A stretch of 64,000 bases of DNA from Climacium dendroides (taxonomy: Eukaryota; Streptophyta; Bryopsida; Hypnales; Climaciaceae): NCBI GenBank assembly GCA_950106755.1, contig OX467088.1, forward strand, positions 10,028,001-10,092,000, read 5' to 3'. Shown here in pieces: positions 11,401 through 22,739 of the stretch (the stretch's first letter is position 1; every line of letters starts with the position of its first letter). Under the pieces are notes generated by a model. It saw only the letters and a list, made by a program, of their open reading frames with translations, searched no databases and had not been told where the DNA came from. A program made the position numbers and the translations under genes.

Positions 11401-13140
11401 CCAAATCTCCAATTCATAATGAGAACCCTAGACAAATTATCAATCCACAATAAATTTACTAATTCAAGAAAAAAATGAAAGGAATGAAAGAAACACACCA
11501 ACCAATAACCACATATTAAGGTAGGTTCTAAAAGTGCATAGGCTCTCAAAACGCCCACCTCCTCAAATGTATCATCATATGTACATGTTGCAATGTACAA
11601 ATAGTGCACATTTGAGGAGGTGAGTGGTTTTAGAGCATTATGCCATTTCAACTTCAAAATTTTATAACTAATTCCACAAAGCTCCAAAAACTATGAAACA
11701 ACTTGGGTTAGATTCCAATTCCACTTGTCTTTCAAGGAAAATTTACTGAAAAATATTTGAAGAAGCTTCGAGTCCCAAGAATTCAGTTTCAGCTTTTAGG
11801 TGGGCAATTTAAGAACCTCCCAATCCTGAGATTCCTGGCTGGTTCGCCCTGAATTTCTGCTTCAAGGGGCAGTTCATGCAATCTTATATGAAGCAGTTCC
11901 CTTTGATGGACTTCGCTGACGAATTACAGTAGGCTTCCGAATTCCGATGCCAGGCTCTTCCATTCAAACCAGGAATGAGGGGCTTCGAGCTTCGATTCCA
12001 GGTTCTCTTTCTATTCTAACCAGGAATAATTATGGAGCAGTCAAACATTTCGCAAAAATTCTGTTCTTGCTTTACACCTCGGGGACTGCCCTCTTCCAAT
12101 TTCTGTTTTCCTTCTACAAAATGGGGGGTTGGGTGAAGAAAACGCACACCTTCAGGTAGAATGATTTCGCCAGCTCGCATCGAGGGGCGGGAGGCGAAGT
12201 TGGCATCCTGGAGCTTGAGAAACTCTTTGGCCGCCTCCGCCGTGCTCGCCACGATGCACAGCCGCTGCCCTAGCCACATGGTCATGAGCGGACCATACTG
12301 CGAAGCCAGCTCCGCCAAGTTGCGGTGGGGACGAGTGCCCATCAAATGTATCGATCCCAGAATGGGCCACGGTCGTGGCCCCGGTGGCAAGTTTCCATAC
12401 AACTTGCATTGCCGTCTCCATAGAAACCTGCTTGCGTAGATCACCACCAACGCCACAACCACCCCCTGCAAACATTCAAGGGAGCGTCAATTTCGTTCAA
12501 ATCGGCAGTTTCGTTCAATTGGCGTGGTCCTGTGCCCAGAAATTGTGACACAAAGCTGCACAAATCTCTACCAACGAGGCCAGGTGTAGGTTACGTTTCA
12601 AGCCGCACGGCCTGAAAATGCCGAAGTCGTGGAGTGCGCCAATTTCATGCGCCAATTTAACAAAATGGACGTCAAATTGGCGTGATTCATGAAACCAGAA
12701 ATTGTAACATTCATGCACTCACAGCTTTAGAAAGTAGGATTGGTATAGTTTTTTAAGGTTTCAGGCTGCGCGTCCTGCAAAGTGGCAAAGTCTGTTGTGA
12801 ATTAAACCAGTTTACCGAATTTGAGGAAGATTATGTATCTCTGATTCCTGGATTCCCCTGCTCCCAGTGCAAAATCATCTGGGAAATCTTTGAATATCCT
12901 ACACGGGAAGCTACAGATAATCTCCCTGTGCATCAGATCTTGTGATTCTATCTTATACGTTTGTACCAAATTGAGTACAAGATCTTCCCCATTGATTCTA
13001 TTTTCCTCTTGACAAAGTTTTGGAATGTAATTCTGAAATCACAAACCAGATCAAACAGATTGATATGGAGACTGGACAGCAGTAACAAGTTGCAAGAGCG
13101 TTGAACTCACCAAAACTAGAGTCCCAGTAGCAGAAGCCAT
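8465..13140 (-). CDS. Cytochrome P450 (CYP71 clan), P450-B, complete, 509 aa
   Basis: A-type microsomal P450. Exons (minus): 13140-13111, 12465-12150, 10847-10579, 10249-9962, 9091-8465; lengths 30, 316, 269, 288 and 627 bp, all junctions GT-AG and in phase. The start ATG lies in a remote 10-codon exon (MASATGTLVL). Visible features: N-terminal anchor (about residues 5-25), hinge NLPPGPRPWP, helix C region HLRKIVVTEL, I-helix oxygen-binding motif AGGSETT (305-311), K-helix ETLR, PERF (418-421), and the haem loop PFGSGRRQCPGM with the Cys ligand at residue 449. The length is normal for the family and there are no frameshifts, so it looks functional. Substrate cannot be assigned; by overall pattern it belongs to the broad group that includes flavonoid- and phenylpropanoid-type hydroxylases, but a CYP family name needs a database search. 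Paralogue of P450-A and P450-C. Intron 2 is about 1.3 kb and holds a conserved hairpin. Confidence 0.93.
10860..10965 (+). repeat. R1-like copy next to P450-B exon 3
   Basis: Contains CCAAAAAATTGTGACATTC followed by TCTACACAAAAGCC. The same block lies, inverted, at 60238-60335 directly before exon 3 of P450-C, so it predates the B/C duplication. Confidence 0.45.
11543..11637. repeat. Hairpin in P450-B intron 2
   Basis: Imperfect inverted repeat: GCTCTCAAAACGCCCACC...CTCAAATGT on the left pairs with ACATTTGAGGAGGTGAGTGG...AGAGC on the right, arms about 43 bp with a short loop. A diverged counterpart lies in P450-C intron 2 at about 59690-59775. Confidence 0.6.
12485..12785 (+). repeat. Dispersed repeat R1, two tandem monomers upstream of P450-B exon 2
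   Basis: Monomers at about 12485-12625 and 12626-12785. The second shows the family most clearly: AAATTGGCGTGATTC, then CAGAAATTGTAACATTC, then AGAAAGTAGGATTGG, then GGTTTCAGGCTGCGCGTCC, ending in AAAGTGGCAAAG. They align with the P450-A copies. Confidence 0.6.
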
Positions 13141-14284
13141 GGTCGCCACCTAGTTGAAGTTGAGGATTTGAGCTCCGGTCCAGACTGTGACAAAGGCAAG
13201 TTGGTTCTTATTATTAAGACAAGCCGCCCCGGTTGACAAACAGTACAAAATATCTTGGGATGTGTGGCAACCCGGGTTTGAGCAATTGTTAGGAATATTT
13301 TATTTTTTATTTAAAATTTTTTTTTGGCACAAATAGGCCATAACATTAATAGCATTGAGAAGGTCTGCCTTCCCTTAGACAGAATGATGTAGAATATTCC
13401 ACACCCATCAATAGCTATGGGGACATGCGTCGCAAATTGTCAAAAAATTGAAGCTCGCTCGACTAGGTACCTAAAACAAAACTGTAGTTAAGATAGAAGA
13501 ACTTATTTTGGATATGCCCCCCGTGACGGTTGCATGGGCTGAGCTATTGTGGACAACAATTGAATGCATTGGTGCAGTGTTTGGAAAAAATCGGCGACTA
13601 GTTCAAAGTTAGCCGGAGGAATTGGGAAAAAAATCAGTTGCAATTTGAAAACATCGGCCAAAAACCGGTGCAAAAATCTGTAAAATTTCTATTTTGAATA
13701 AAAAAAATAGAGAAAATTACTGGACTTATTTCTTCAAAAACCGGTTCAATATGAGAATTGAAGGAAATTAGCCGGTAAAACTCAAAAAAATTCTTGAACT
13801 ATGCATTGGTGATTGAGAAAGATTCTCTGTTTGTACCTTCGCGCCCATTCATCTCTCTTCTTTCTTGGCTTAGGAAAAAGCGCCAAAGGTAACCAGAAGA
13901 ATAGGTGAGTCTATGAAATCAGAATGGGTCCGAATGAAAATTCCTCTTTTATATTCAATAAAATATTCATTCTAGGAGGAAAAAAATCCATTTTTTCTGA
14001 CATTCTTCGGCAACCTTATTTTTGCACACCTTGAGTTAGTTCCTCCATGGCTTTCCTAAATCATACACACTGAAATGCTTAAATTATCCAAAATAGGTAT
14101 TTCTACCTTAAATTCAATAACAAAATGGAATACTAAAAAAACAATGCATTCAACTAGGTTTAAAAACAAAATGAATGTTTAAGATTAAGGTGGTAAAGTA
14201 AACAATGTGGGATACATATTAAATTAAAGTTAGTAGGAGCTCAACCACTCATAGTTAATTCAAATTAAAGCAAGAATTTTATTT

Positions 14285-14636
14285 GAAGTAAAATTTCAGA
14301 CCTCATTTAGTCATAGTGAAATAAAAAAATTCAAAAAACTTTGAATTAAAAAAAGTTGGAAAATCTATTTGAATTTCATCTTCAAAAATTCGTTTGATAT
14401 TTCAAGCCTCCAATCAAAAGTTATGAATAAATTTTAAAGAGGGGTTGGAAGGGACATTTTCTTTTACATCTTGAAACATCCTCTCTAAATTTTGTCTATA
14501 GCTTTTGATTGGAGGCTTGAAATATGAAATGAATTTTTGGAAATGAAATTCAGATAGATTTTTCAACTTCTTTAACTCCAATTTTTTATTTTTAAAGTTA
14601 TTTTATTATGACTAAATGAGGTCTGAAATTCTACAT
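14285..14636. mobile_element. Foldback/MITE-like element, about 350 bp
   Basis: Inverted arms of about 170 bp: left arm AATTTCAGACCTCATTTAG ... CAAGCCTCCAATCAAAAG; right arm their complements (CTTTTGATTGGAGGCTTG ... CTAAATGAGGTCTGAAATT). Centre about 14460. No ORF. Confidence 0.65.
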
Positions 14637-15063
14637 AAACATAATTTTGACATTTTGACAATAAGCGGTTTTAATTAGCACTCATTTTCAAATTATCCCA
14701 TATCCTTTGAGGATTCATGGTGAAAAATCAATTTCAATATAAAAATGACATTTCCAAACTTCACTCCCTCAAATGTTTCCTACTCAATTCCTTCATAGGG
14801 CTATCAAAATTATTTTTTGGATGGTAGAGAGTTAAATGACATTGGGATTTTGATTCAAAGGATTCTCATGGTATTTGGCAAATCATCTTGATATGTTTTT
14901 GAATATTTTTTTGATTGGTCTGAGATTGAAAAGGAAAAAAAAAAACACAAACCATAAGTTTATTGCCATGGTCTTGGCACCCAATACTAGAGCTTACTTT
15001 AATTCCCCAAGTGGATGATTTTCGTGGATGATGCCTTCAGAGAAGGAAAAGCAGCCTCTCTAA

Positions 15064-15159
15064 ATGCGAGACGTAATGCGAGACGTAATGCCAGACGTAA
15101 TGCCAGACGTAATGCCAGACGTAATGCCAGACGTAATGCGAGACGTAATGCGAGACGTA
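15064..15159 (+). repeat. 12-bp minisatellite, eight units
   Basis: Eight exact-length units of ATGCGAGACGTA or ATGCCAGACGTA. The variant base runs G,G,C,C,C,C,G,G, a mirrored order. The array is CpG-rich in an AT-rich region and stays open in both strands (Asn-Ala-Arg-Arg repeats on the plus strand), but that is a by-product of the 12-bp period. Confidence 0.9.
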
Positions 15160-18100
15160 ATGTAACACCCCCCATCGAGCAATTCACGTGGGTTGGACCC
15201 CAGCACTGTTGCGCATCCTGCCTGCGTCAGCTCGACCTGCCACAGGAAGTTCGAACGTATTCCTCCCGCCCTCCCCTGTCCTCCTCGCTTACTTTTGTTG
15301 CAAGTCTATTGCTTTCCTCAGTTTTCTCCTCGCCTGAGATTGATGAGAGACTCGAAGAGAGAGTTCGGTGACAGCTCCGACAGAAGAACGAAGGAAGAGC
15401 GGGCCTGGCATTGCGGTTGGGTGTTTTCAGATCCAGGTTGCTATGATTTGCAAAGTGAATTCATCTTTATTATTGGCAAAAGAGAAGAAAGCATGTCGCA
15501 GCCTTCCACCTAGTTGGGCTTCCTCGCTCACACTTCATGCATCTCGATGAGTAGAAATTAAAAACAGCATGAACTGAACAATGCCTTCGCTCCTTGCAAG
15601 AGGGGCTTGACAAATGAAGAAACATAACTGAACGATGCTCTAAATGGAAACATGCTCAATCAAGAAGTCAACCGTGTACTGAGTTGCCACCCCAAGTATA
15701 AGTTGGAAAAACAACAAACTTAGCATTCAAGCCCTTGAACTGAATCAACCATTAGAATCCAACAACAATCAGTTGTGTAAGAAACAATCGTAGCCCCCTG
15801 GACGTGCAATTGTTATGTGGTCATGCGGGGTTTGAGAATTTCAGGGTTTAGGGTCTGTCTCTTCAGTTGGTATCTCTCTCTACACACCGACTCAAGGAGG
15901 CAAACGATTGGTTTAGGATTATCGATCGCCCAGTATTATGAAATTTTCTTTCAAATTCGCGTTCCTTAAGAATGCTTCAATTTCCTAAGAAATTTGCTTA
16001 CTCATGAAACTAGTTTGGCAACATTTTTAGATGGTGCTTAGAGTAATTAAATACAGGTGTTACTGCTGGAACAAAATGGGAAAATACAGAGTGAAAGATT
16101 TCGCTCGTCAATTTCGTGGATCACTTCGTGCATACTTAGATAAAAATATTCGATTTCTGATGCAAAAGAGGAGTGCAGTTGCATGTACTGTACTGTACAG
16201 CACAGCGTCATCTGGAAATGTTCCAAAACCAGAGTCGACGAAGAATTTGCCTGAGAGTGTTGGAGCAAGGAGCTCGAGCCAGAGATGAAAATATATATCT
16301 GGCTATGGCATGGTGACAATAGCGTAATATGCCGGCTTGAGGGATCTGCAAACTACATCACTTAACAAATAAAGCATACCAACCCGACGTCTGCCATAGC
16401 AATCACTACACCACCAATTTCCAGCAGATCAACTTCGCCTACTAGGTCTATTTTTTTTTTCACGAGTTTTTTTGCAGACACTTGGACTGCTTGCAAGGTT
16501 TCCTCGTTGTGGATCAGGGTACAGTGAACCAGTCTTTGGCTCAGTTCCGTCTCGACGTACGTACGTCTTTTCTTTTCATACCGACTTGTGGCTGATTTGG
16601 GGCAGATTCCACAGACGCTGTTGAAGAAGGGCAACGCCGCAGTTTGATGAGTCTGAGGACGACGTCGTCGACTTCTTGGGAGGACTGGGAGGAGTGGATG
16701 GGATGAGAACCCGAGGTTATTCTGACCGCACTAACTATGCCCTTTTAAGAATCTGAAATTAAGATTATTGTTTCCCTGTAATTTATAATTATAAACACTC
16801 TAGCTTTGCAGATTTCTATTATATGTTGCAGCGTTCTAAGGGAATTGTGGCATTAGGGAAATTAAAATAGAGAAGTATGTCGACTGTTGAATGTCCATCC
16901 AGGCTCCTCAGTCTATGTAGCCGATAGAAACTGTACGAATTTTGAGACGATGAGATGTGGGAATGATCGTTCCGAATTATTCATTGGATATTCACGGTCA
17001 TTTTCTTGAATTGATCTTTCTGGACAACATGCTTCGAAAAGTTGTGAGAACAAGAAAACTCAATTTTCCAGTAGTACAAATTTAATGGAGCTTCTTCTTA
17101 ATTGTTTGATCCTTGCTGTGTGGACTGAAAAGATCAATGAAATCAAGAGCTTCTCTTAGTTGCTAGTTCCAGATCAGGTCTTCTATTGCTGCCACAATAT
17201 TTCAACTGAGCAAGCTTGAATGCAACAAGCAAACAAGCATCGCATTGCAGAGTCAAGCTCTGGATGGGTAGGGGGGAAGACGAAGGGATGGCAGGAACAT
17301 GAGGAAGCTGGGAAGGTCCACGAGCTTGGGGTGAGAGCAGCGCCGTGAAGGGCAGCTTGGCAAGCCATTGTTGGGGCAGCGACGAAGCTGGGTGGGATGA
17401 GACGGTCCCAAGTTGTGTGAATTGCTCTATCATGGGTGTGTGTTTTTTGAGTGATTTTTCACTGAAAAGCAATACTTTTTTTTTCAAGGAATATTTGGCA
17501 AAATATTCTTGGTTTTCAGTGGATGAAATTGCTCATTTGAGATCAAATCTTGGGATAATATCAGTCTATTTTGGATGAATGTATATTGTTTTGGATAAAT
17601 AAATGAGAGTTCATCTATAAATTGTAAGTTTCATCATTTCCATGGATGTAAATAGCTTCATCCTTCCTATGATTATTGCTTTTTGCATAGCCTAAATAAA
17701 TGAAAAAAAGAAACCTAGCTACATAACATTTCAAACCCCGCCAATGATATGCCAACACAAAATTTGAGTGGTTTCTTAAAATTTGGTGTTCAAAATAAGT
17801 GTTGAAGATATTTTTTTAAAATTTAATCAGCTATTTTCATATTATTTCTATGTTGAACCCATTTTTCAAGTAGAGAATCTAGATTTCTCCTACTTTATAA
17901 TCCAAATAGAAATTTTATTGATTTTTCACCAACGTTTTCTCCAATTATACTAGCTAATCATGAATTAACCGGCAATTCTCACCAAACATTGGTTTGAAAC
18001 TCTATGCTCATGGGCCCTTGCATCTTCAAAATGCTTCCAAACATCAAATATCATTTTTAAAAATTAGTTTACTAATCCACAAACTTTCAAGGCATTTTTT

Positions 18101-19772
18101 TTTATCAAAAAACACTCAAATATTGTCATTTCTATAACAAAGTACAAAAAATAATAGAAATTATTTCATTTGTGTATCTAATTAAGTATAGGATCTTACA
18201 ATGGACTAGTATAAAAACATGTGGAAGAAATTTCAAAAACTTTGACTACGTAAATTACAAGATATTTGTGTTTGAAGTGAAGAAATATGTTTTTTTTGTA
18301 CCTTACCTAACTAGATTTTGAGAGGCTTTGAATCTTCTTGGCTTAAAAATTTTTTTACTACACATTTTGAATTTCTAGTTTTTATGTGAAAGAATTGAAT
18401 TGAAAGCCTAGGAATTTTTTTTAAAAGATAATTGATTTTCATTCTTTAAAAAGTTGTTAGTTGAAGTAGGTACAAAATTGAAGGAAAAACTAAATTGTTA
18501 ATAGCTCTAACCCTATTGAACATTTTTTTTCAAAAAATTGTGTAAATTGCTCTCAAATCCTACAAGTTAATTTCTTCAAGTAAATGCTTAGATTGCCCTC
18601 AAAACAAGATTGCCCATAATTTTCTCATCACTAATTCAAATAGAATGAATCAAATCTTTCAAGTAGACAAAAATATTTTCTATGAAAGACAAAATTTTGA
18701 AAATTATACTTTGAATTTTTGCAATTTTTTTTGTACAATCCAACAAACTTTTTTTTGAAGCTGAAGGTGGCACAACTCTTGCTCTTGGACACCAATTGAA
18801 ATAAAAACTATATTCCCCCAAAGCTATCTTATTTTTCTATCTTCTAAAAATATTCCAAAAATCACAACAAAAATTGAGACCATATGAACCTATCAAATTC
18901 CATTTAGAAGGCACTAGGAGTATAGGGGTCAAGTGAATTAGAAACAAGCTTTACTTATTGTTCTAAAAGCAAGGCCAACCAAAAATTGTCAACTAAGCAA
19001 GTAATTGGTTAATTGTCTGGGGTGAACTAGCCCCTCGCTATCTAGAGGTGCATGTTACAAAACCCCCCCGCCTATTTTGTGCTTGGCTAGTTTATCTTCT
19101 ACACCTCCTTTAGCTAATTTAGGACCTCTGATTGCAAATATGAATTCAATATTTTCAAATTTTATCTTGCATGGCATGATAAAATAAAATATTTCAGCAT
19201 TTTCCTTCCGGGATGAGTGAGGGGTCTAGTTCCCAGGCCCAAACAATTAGTTACTATTAGTTACTATGTGCCGCACTAATTGAATTACCCCTTCATTTTA
19301 AAGTGAGCCTCTCTGAACAATCGATAGGCGAATGTCCAGCAAGCCCTTTCCTGCAACGGGCGATCCGCCACCGTCGATCTCCATCACGAACGGTCAATAA
19401 CCCTCCACGTCCCCTGCAGGCTCATGTACCCGACAGTAGCTGCCCCAGACTGATATTTCCCTTCTGCCCGGGTCCCTTTCATCAAACCACTGGCCACAGG
19501 GTAACTTCCACCCTGCCCTTTCTGCCCGTGGCAGAAAGCCCGCCCCCCCCTCCTGTTCCAGCGATCATCGTCACTATAGAAACTTGTGCACTGCAGCTCC
19601 ATTCAATGTATCCTTGTGCTCATGCATTCCGAGATCCTTACGGAAGAGTTCTATTAGCGAGTTTTTTCTGTTCCTGGAGGTGTTTATTTTTTGGCGAGGA
19701 GAATTTTCTGATTGTTGCGGTATAATTTGAGCCTGCATTTGAGACCGGCGGAGTCATCCTTCGGTGTTGGAA

Positions 19773-21535
19773 ATGGCATTGACGGTTGGAGCAATGACAA
19801 TGGCCGCATCAACTAGCGCGGGGATGTCTTCTGTGCGTGTGAGGAGCATTTCCAGTGTTTCTTTGGTTCAGAGGGGAAGTCGCTTGGTACAGAGCTCTCG
19901 GCTGTCGAGGCCGACGAGGTGCATGGCTGAGGTAAATCAAATATACAATGGCAAGGGATTAATTGTGCTAGCTTGTTGTCGGTGTGCGTAGTTTTCTCGT
20001 GCGAAGTAGGTGTGATCAGAATCTTTTAATTATTTGTTTATCCATTTCTGCACGAAGTACTGTACATACGTGTGATATGCTAGCTGCTCAATATGTAAAA
20101 TAAGTTTGAGCATGATAGGCATTTACCTGTATTTGTATGATCAATTTGTCTGCTTGCTGAAGGGGTGTGTGATCAGGAATTTATTATAGATTTTTCCATT
20201 TATGACGAGGTTTGCATGATACGGGAATAAAAGTTTAGAGTCCAAGTAATGTCCTATTTAGATAAGTGACAAATTCAGGCTACTTACTAATTATTTTCTC
20301 ACGAAGCACATATGTGTGATACTCTAGGTGCACTAACATATATAGCATTGGAACTTCCAGTAATATAGTTTGTTCTGGGGTTTCTTTAAGTAATCGTGTT
20401 CACGTGAATCAGAAATGCTACTACCCTAGTGTTTTTTCATGGTTCACGTAGTACGTGAACTGAAGCAGAAAGGTGTTCTAAGTTATAACCTGTACATGTG
20501 TCAGAGAGAGTTTGCTTCTGCCTGGAGTCCTGGACTATTCCTGATCAGTTCTTTCAATGTGTTTTTTTTAATGCAAATAAAATCCTCGTCGGCTAGACGA
20601 TATATTCCAGGTTCAGGGTCATGTGTAATTGTGCTCGCTCTATTCATTGCTAGCCATCAATGTAGGCTCAAGGTTTATTCATACTGACGTTTTTGACATG
20701 TATGGGTGCAGCCTGAACAGAGTAAACCTGAGACTGCAGCGACTCCCACAACTCCAGTCACGCCTAACACGTCGACGCCGTTGCCAATCAGTCCTCCATC
20801 GCCAGTGAAGCCCAAGGTACGTCAATTAATTTCATGGTCAATTTCGTTAAATTGGCAAAATTTCAGAGCCAAAAATTGTGACATTTATGTATGTTCAAAA
20901 AATCTAGGATTAGTATGGATTTATGGTTCAGAACGCGCGTTGGGAAAGTTGCCAAAGTATTGGAATACCGCCATTGTAACGAGCCTGACGGTTTATTGGA
21001 GTAGAAGCTACTGATTTGCGATTTTCTAACGCTGTTGTGGTGAGAGAATAATTCATGCTTTTGCTTATTTCAAAATTAAACTGTCTACCTGGATATAATG
21101 GTCTAGCTATTAAATATTGAATTATTTCATTCAGAAAGTGTCAAATATTTTCGACGTTCCTTATAATTGTTGATCTCAAATTTTGAACAGGCGAGTACAA
21201 ACTTCTTCGATGTGTTTTCCTTCGCGGGTCCTGCTCCAGAGACCATCAATGGACGCCTGGCTATGCTCGGATTTGCGACAGCTTTGGCAGTCGAACTCTT
21301 TACAGGAGAGGACCTCGCCACGCAGATTGGATTCGGAGGCGTCCAGTGGTTCATTGTCGTAGCTGCGATTTTCACCGGTGCGTCTCTTGTTCCCATGTTT
21401 AAGGGCGTGACAGTGGAGTCAAGGTCCAAGCCTATATTCTCCTCTACTGCCGAGAAATGGAACGGACGATTTGCAATGATTGGACTCATTTCTCTTGCAA
21501 TCACAGAGTTTGTGAAGGGTAGCCCGCTTGTATAA
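19773..21535 (+). CDS. ELIP: Early light-induced protein (ELIP), chloroplast, 202 aa
   Basis: Thylakoid photoprotection protein of the chlorophyll a/b-binding superfamily; ELIPs accumulate under high light, cold and desiccation and are thought to bind free chlorophyll. Exons: 19773-19931, 20712-20816, 21191-21535 (159, 105, 345 bp; all phase 0). Residues 1-50 are Ser/Arg-rich and lack acidic residues, like a chloroplast transit peptide, ending near RCMAE. Residues 54-88 form the Pro/Thr-rich linker typical of ELIPs. The domain has three membrane helices: helix I with ETINGRLAMLGF (E105, N108, R110), helix II about 139-158, helix III with EKWNGRFAMIGL (E177, N179, R181). These Glu/Asn/Arg residues are the pigment-binding signatures. 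The C-terminus TEFVKGSPLV is family-typical. An in-frame TTG lies upstream, but the ATG is the plausible start. Intron 2 carries a copy of the dispersed repeat described separately. Confidence is high. Confidence 0.96.
20822..20965 (+). repeat. Dispersed repeat R1, single copy in ELIP intron 2
   Basis: Contains, in the same order as other copies, TCAATTTCGTTAAATTGGC, CCAAAAATTGTGACATT, TAGGATTAGTATGG, and GGTTCAGAACGCGCGTTGGG followed by AAAGTTGCCAAAG. It lies just inside the intron, on the transcribed strand. It is unrelated to P450 sequence, so it shows that R1 is a mobile or dispersed unit, not only P450 flank. Confidence 0.6.
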
Positions 21536-22603
21536 ATCTCGATCAGAATAGGCGGTTTTAAACTCGTAGAAAAAACATATGTGGGCATAATCTTCCAAGC
21601 CAGGGTGAGCGGTTTGCTAGTCGAAGGAAGTGCGAACCCAGGACACAAAAATCTCCGCTTCATGTCAGTTGATGTGGATTTACATCTGGTGATGCCCTAA
21701 TTTCGTTATTTACCACAGATCTATGCTCTTTGTGAACGTCTTTGATATTCATGCATACGCAATTACCCAATTGTGGAGGGATTCGATCTCATTCAAATGT
21801 AAACATTCAAGTAGATTGAATGCTGTCCACTTCGTTTTTAGATCATATTTCTGAAATGCAAAAGTCTCTTTTCACAAACTCCAATTACCTCACAGAAAAT
21901 TACTGCTTTATGTTTTCCACGGCTAGATAGATACTCACTTTCATCAAATTCCTTCTGCGCGCATCGTTACGAAAACTTCATCTTTGTTGTTTGCATGATC
22001 AGTACCAAATGAAAGTGATGTGACAGCAAATTTTCTAGTACCATAGGACCTCAGAATATGCACTTACAAACCACACTAGTAAGAAACTCTCCCATTCACC
22101 AGATCAACTGGGGATATGCTTCCGCACATTAGCTAATATTTGATCATATTCGTTAACCTCATTCAACAGTGTTTCATAGCCCCCAAATTATGACATTCAA
22201 AAACACAGATCTCCAAAAAAACGAGGTCTTGTCTGGATTCGAGGTTCTAGATGAGCACTGAAAAAGTGCCAATTCTATGAGATACTGCCATTTTTACAAA
22301 TATGACAAATACCGGTATGAACACACCACTTTACCTAACCTGTTGGACTCACAGATTTTACTTTGCATTTTCCTAAGAATAGTTTACATCTGCGGCACTT
22401 GCCATGGCAATTCTAGAGATGGAACCTTGCAATCTGCAATCTACGTTTCAATGTGTTCATCCTTCTCATGCAAACTCATTTCTGCTTCGAGAAGTGTTCT
22501 TCAATACGAAATAAGAGTGACATTCCAATTTTCTGCAATGTAAACCTACTTTAAAAAACTGTCAAAAACAACACCCTTTTTTGGTAGAGAATGTCCACCA
22601 ACC

Positions 22604-22690
22604 TCCATCTAAAAAAACAATCATCAAGCCCTCCACCCAAAAAAACAATCATCAAGCCCTCCACGCAAAAAAAACAATCATCAAGCCTAT
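22604..22690 (+). repeat. Three tandem units of about 29 bp
   Basis: Three copies of a unit containing ACAATCATCAAGCC followed by CTCCAC and an A-run. Confidence 0.8.
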
Positions 22691-22739
22691 ACCAACCTAG
22701 TTGCAACAAACGTGTATAACCAAGCAATGGTCCTCTCCA

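Larger units (their letters stand above)
13141..19772. other. Intergenic region, P450-B upstream to ELIP
   Basis: Mostly AT-rich. It contains P450-B upstream sequence (to about 13220), a foldback element (14285-14636), a GC-richer island with the minisatellite (15000-15560), a coding-like minus-strand patch at 16362-16740, another GC-richer patch at 17160-17420, and the ELIP upstream region (19270-19772, GC-richer). No gene model can be supported. Confidence 0.5.

Noticed and set aside
15015..15371. 118-codon frame with Asn-Ala-Arg-Arg repeats
   Set aside because: Created by the 12-bp minisatellite, whose period keeps any frame open; nothing recognisable follows it.
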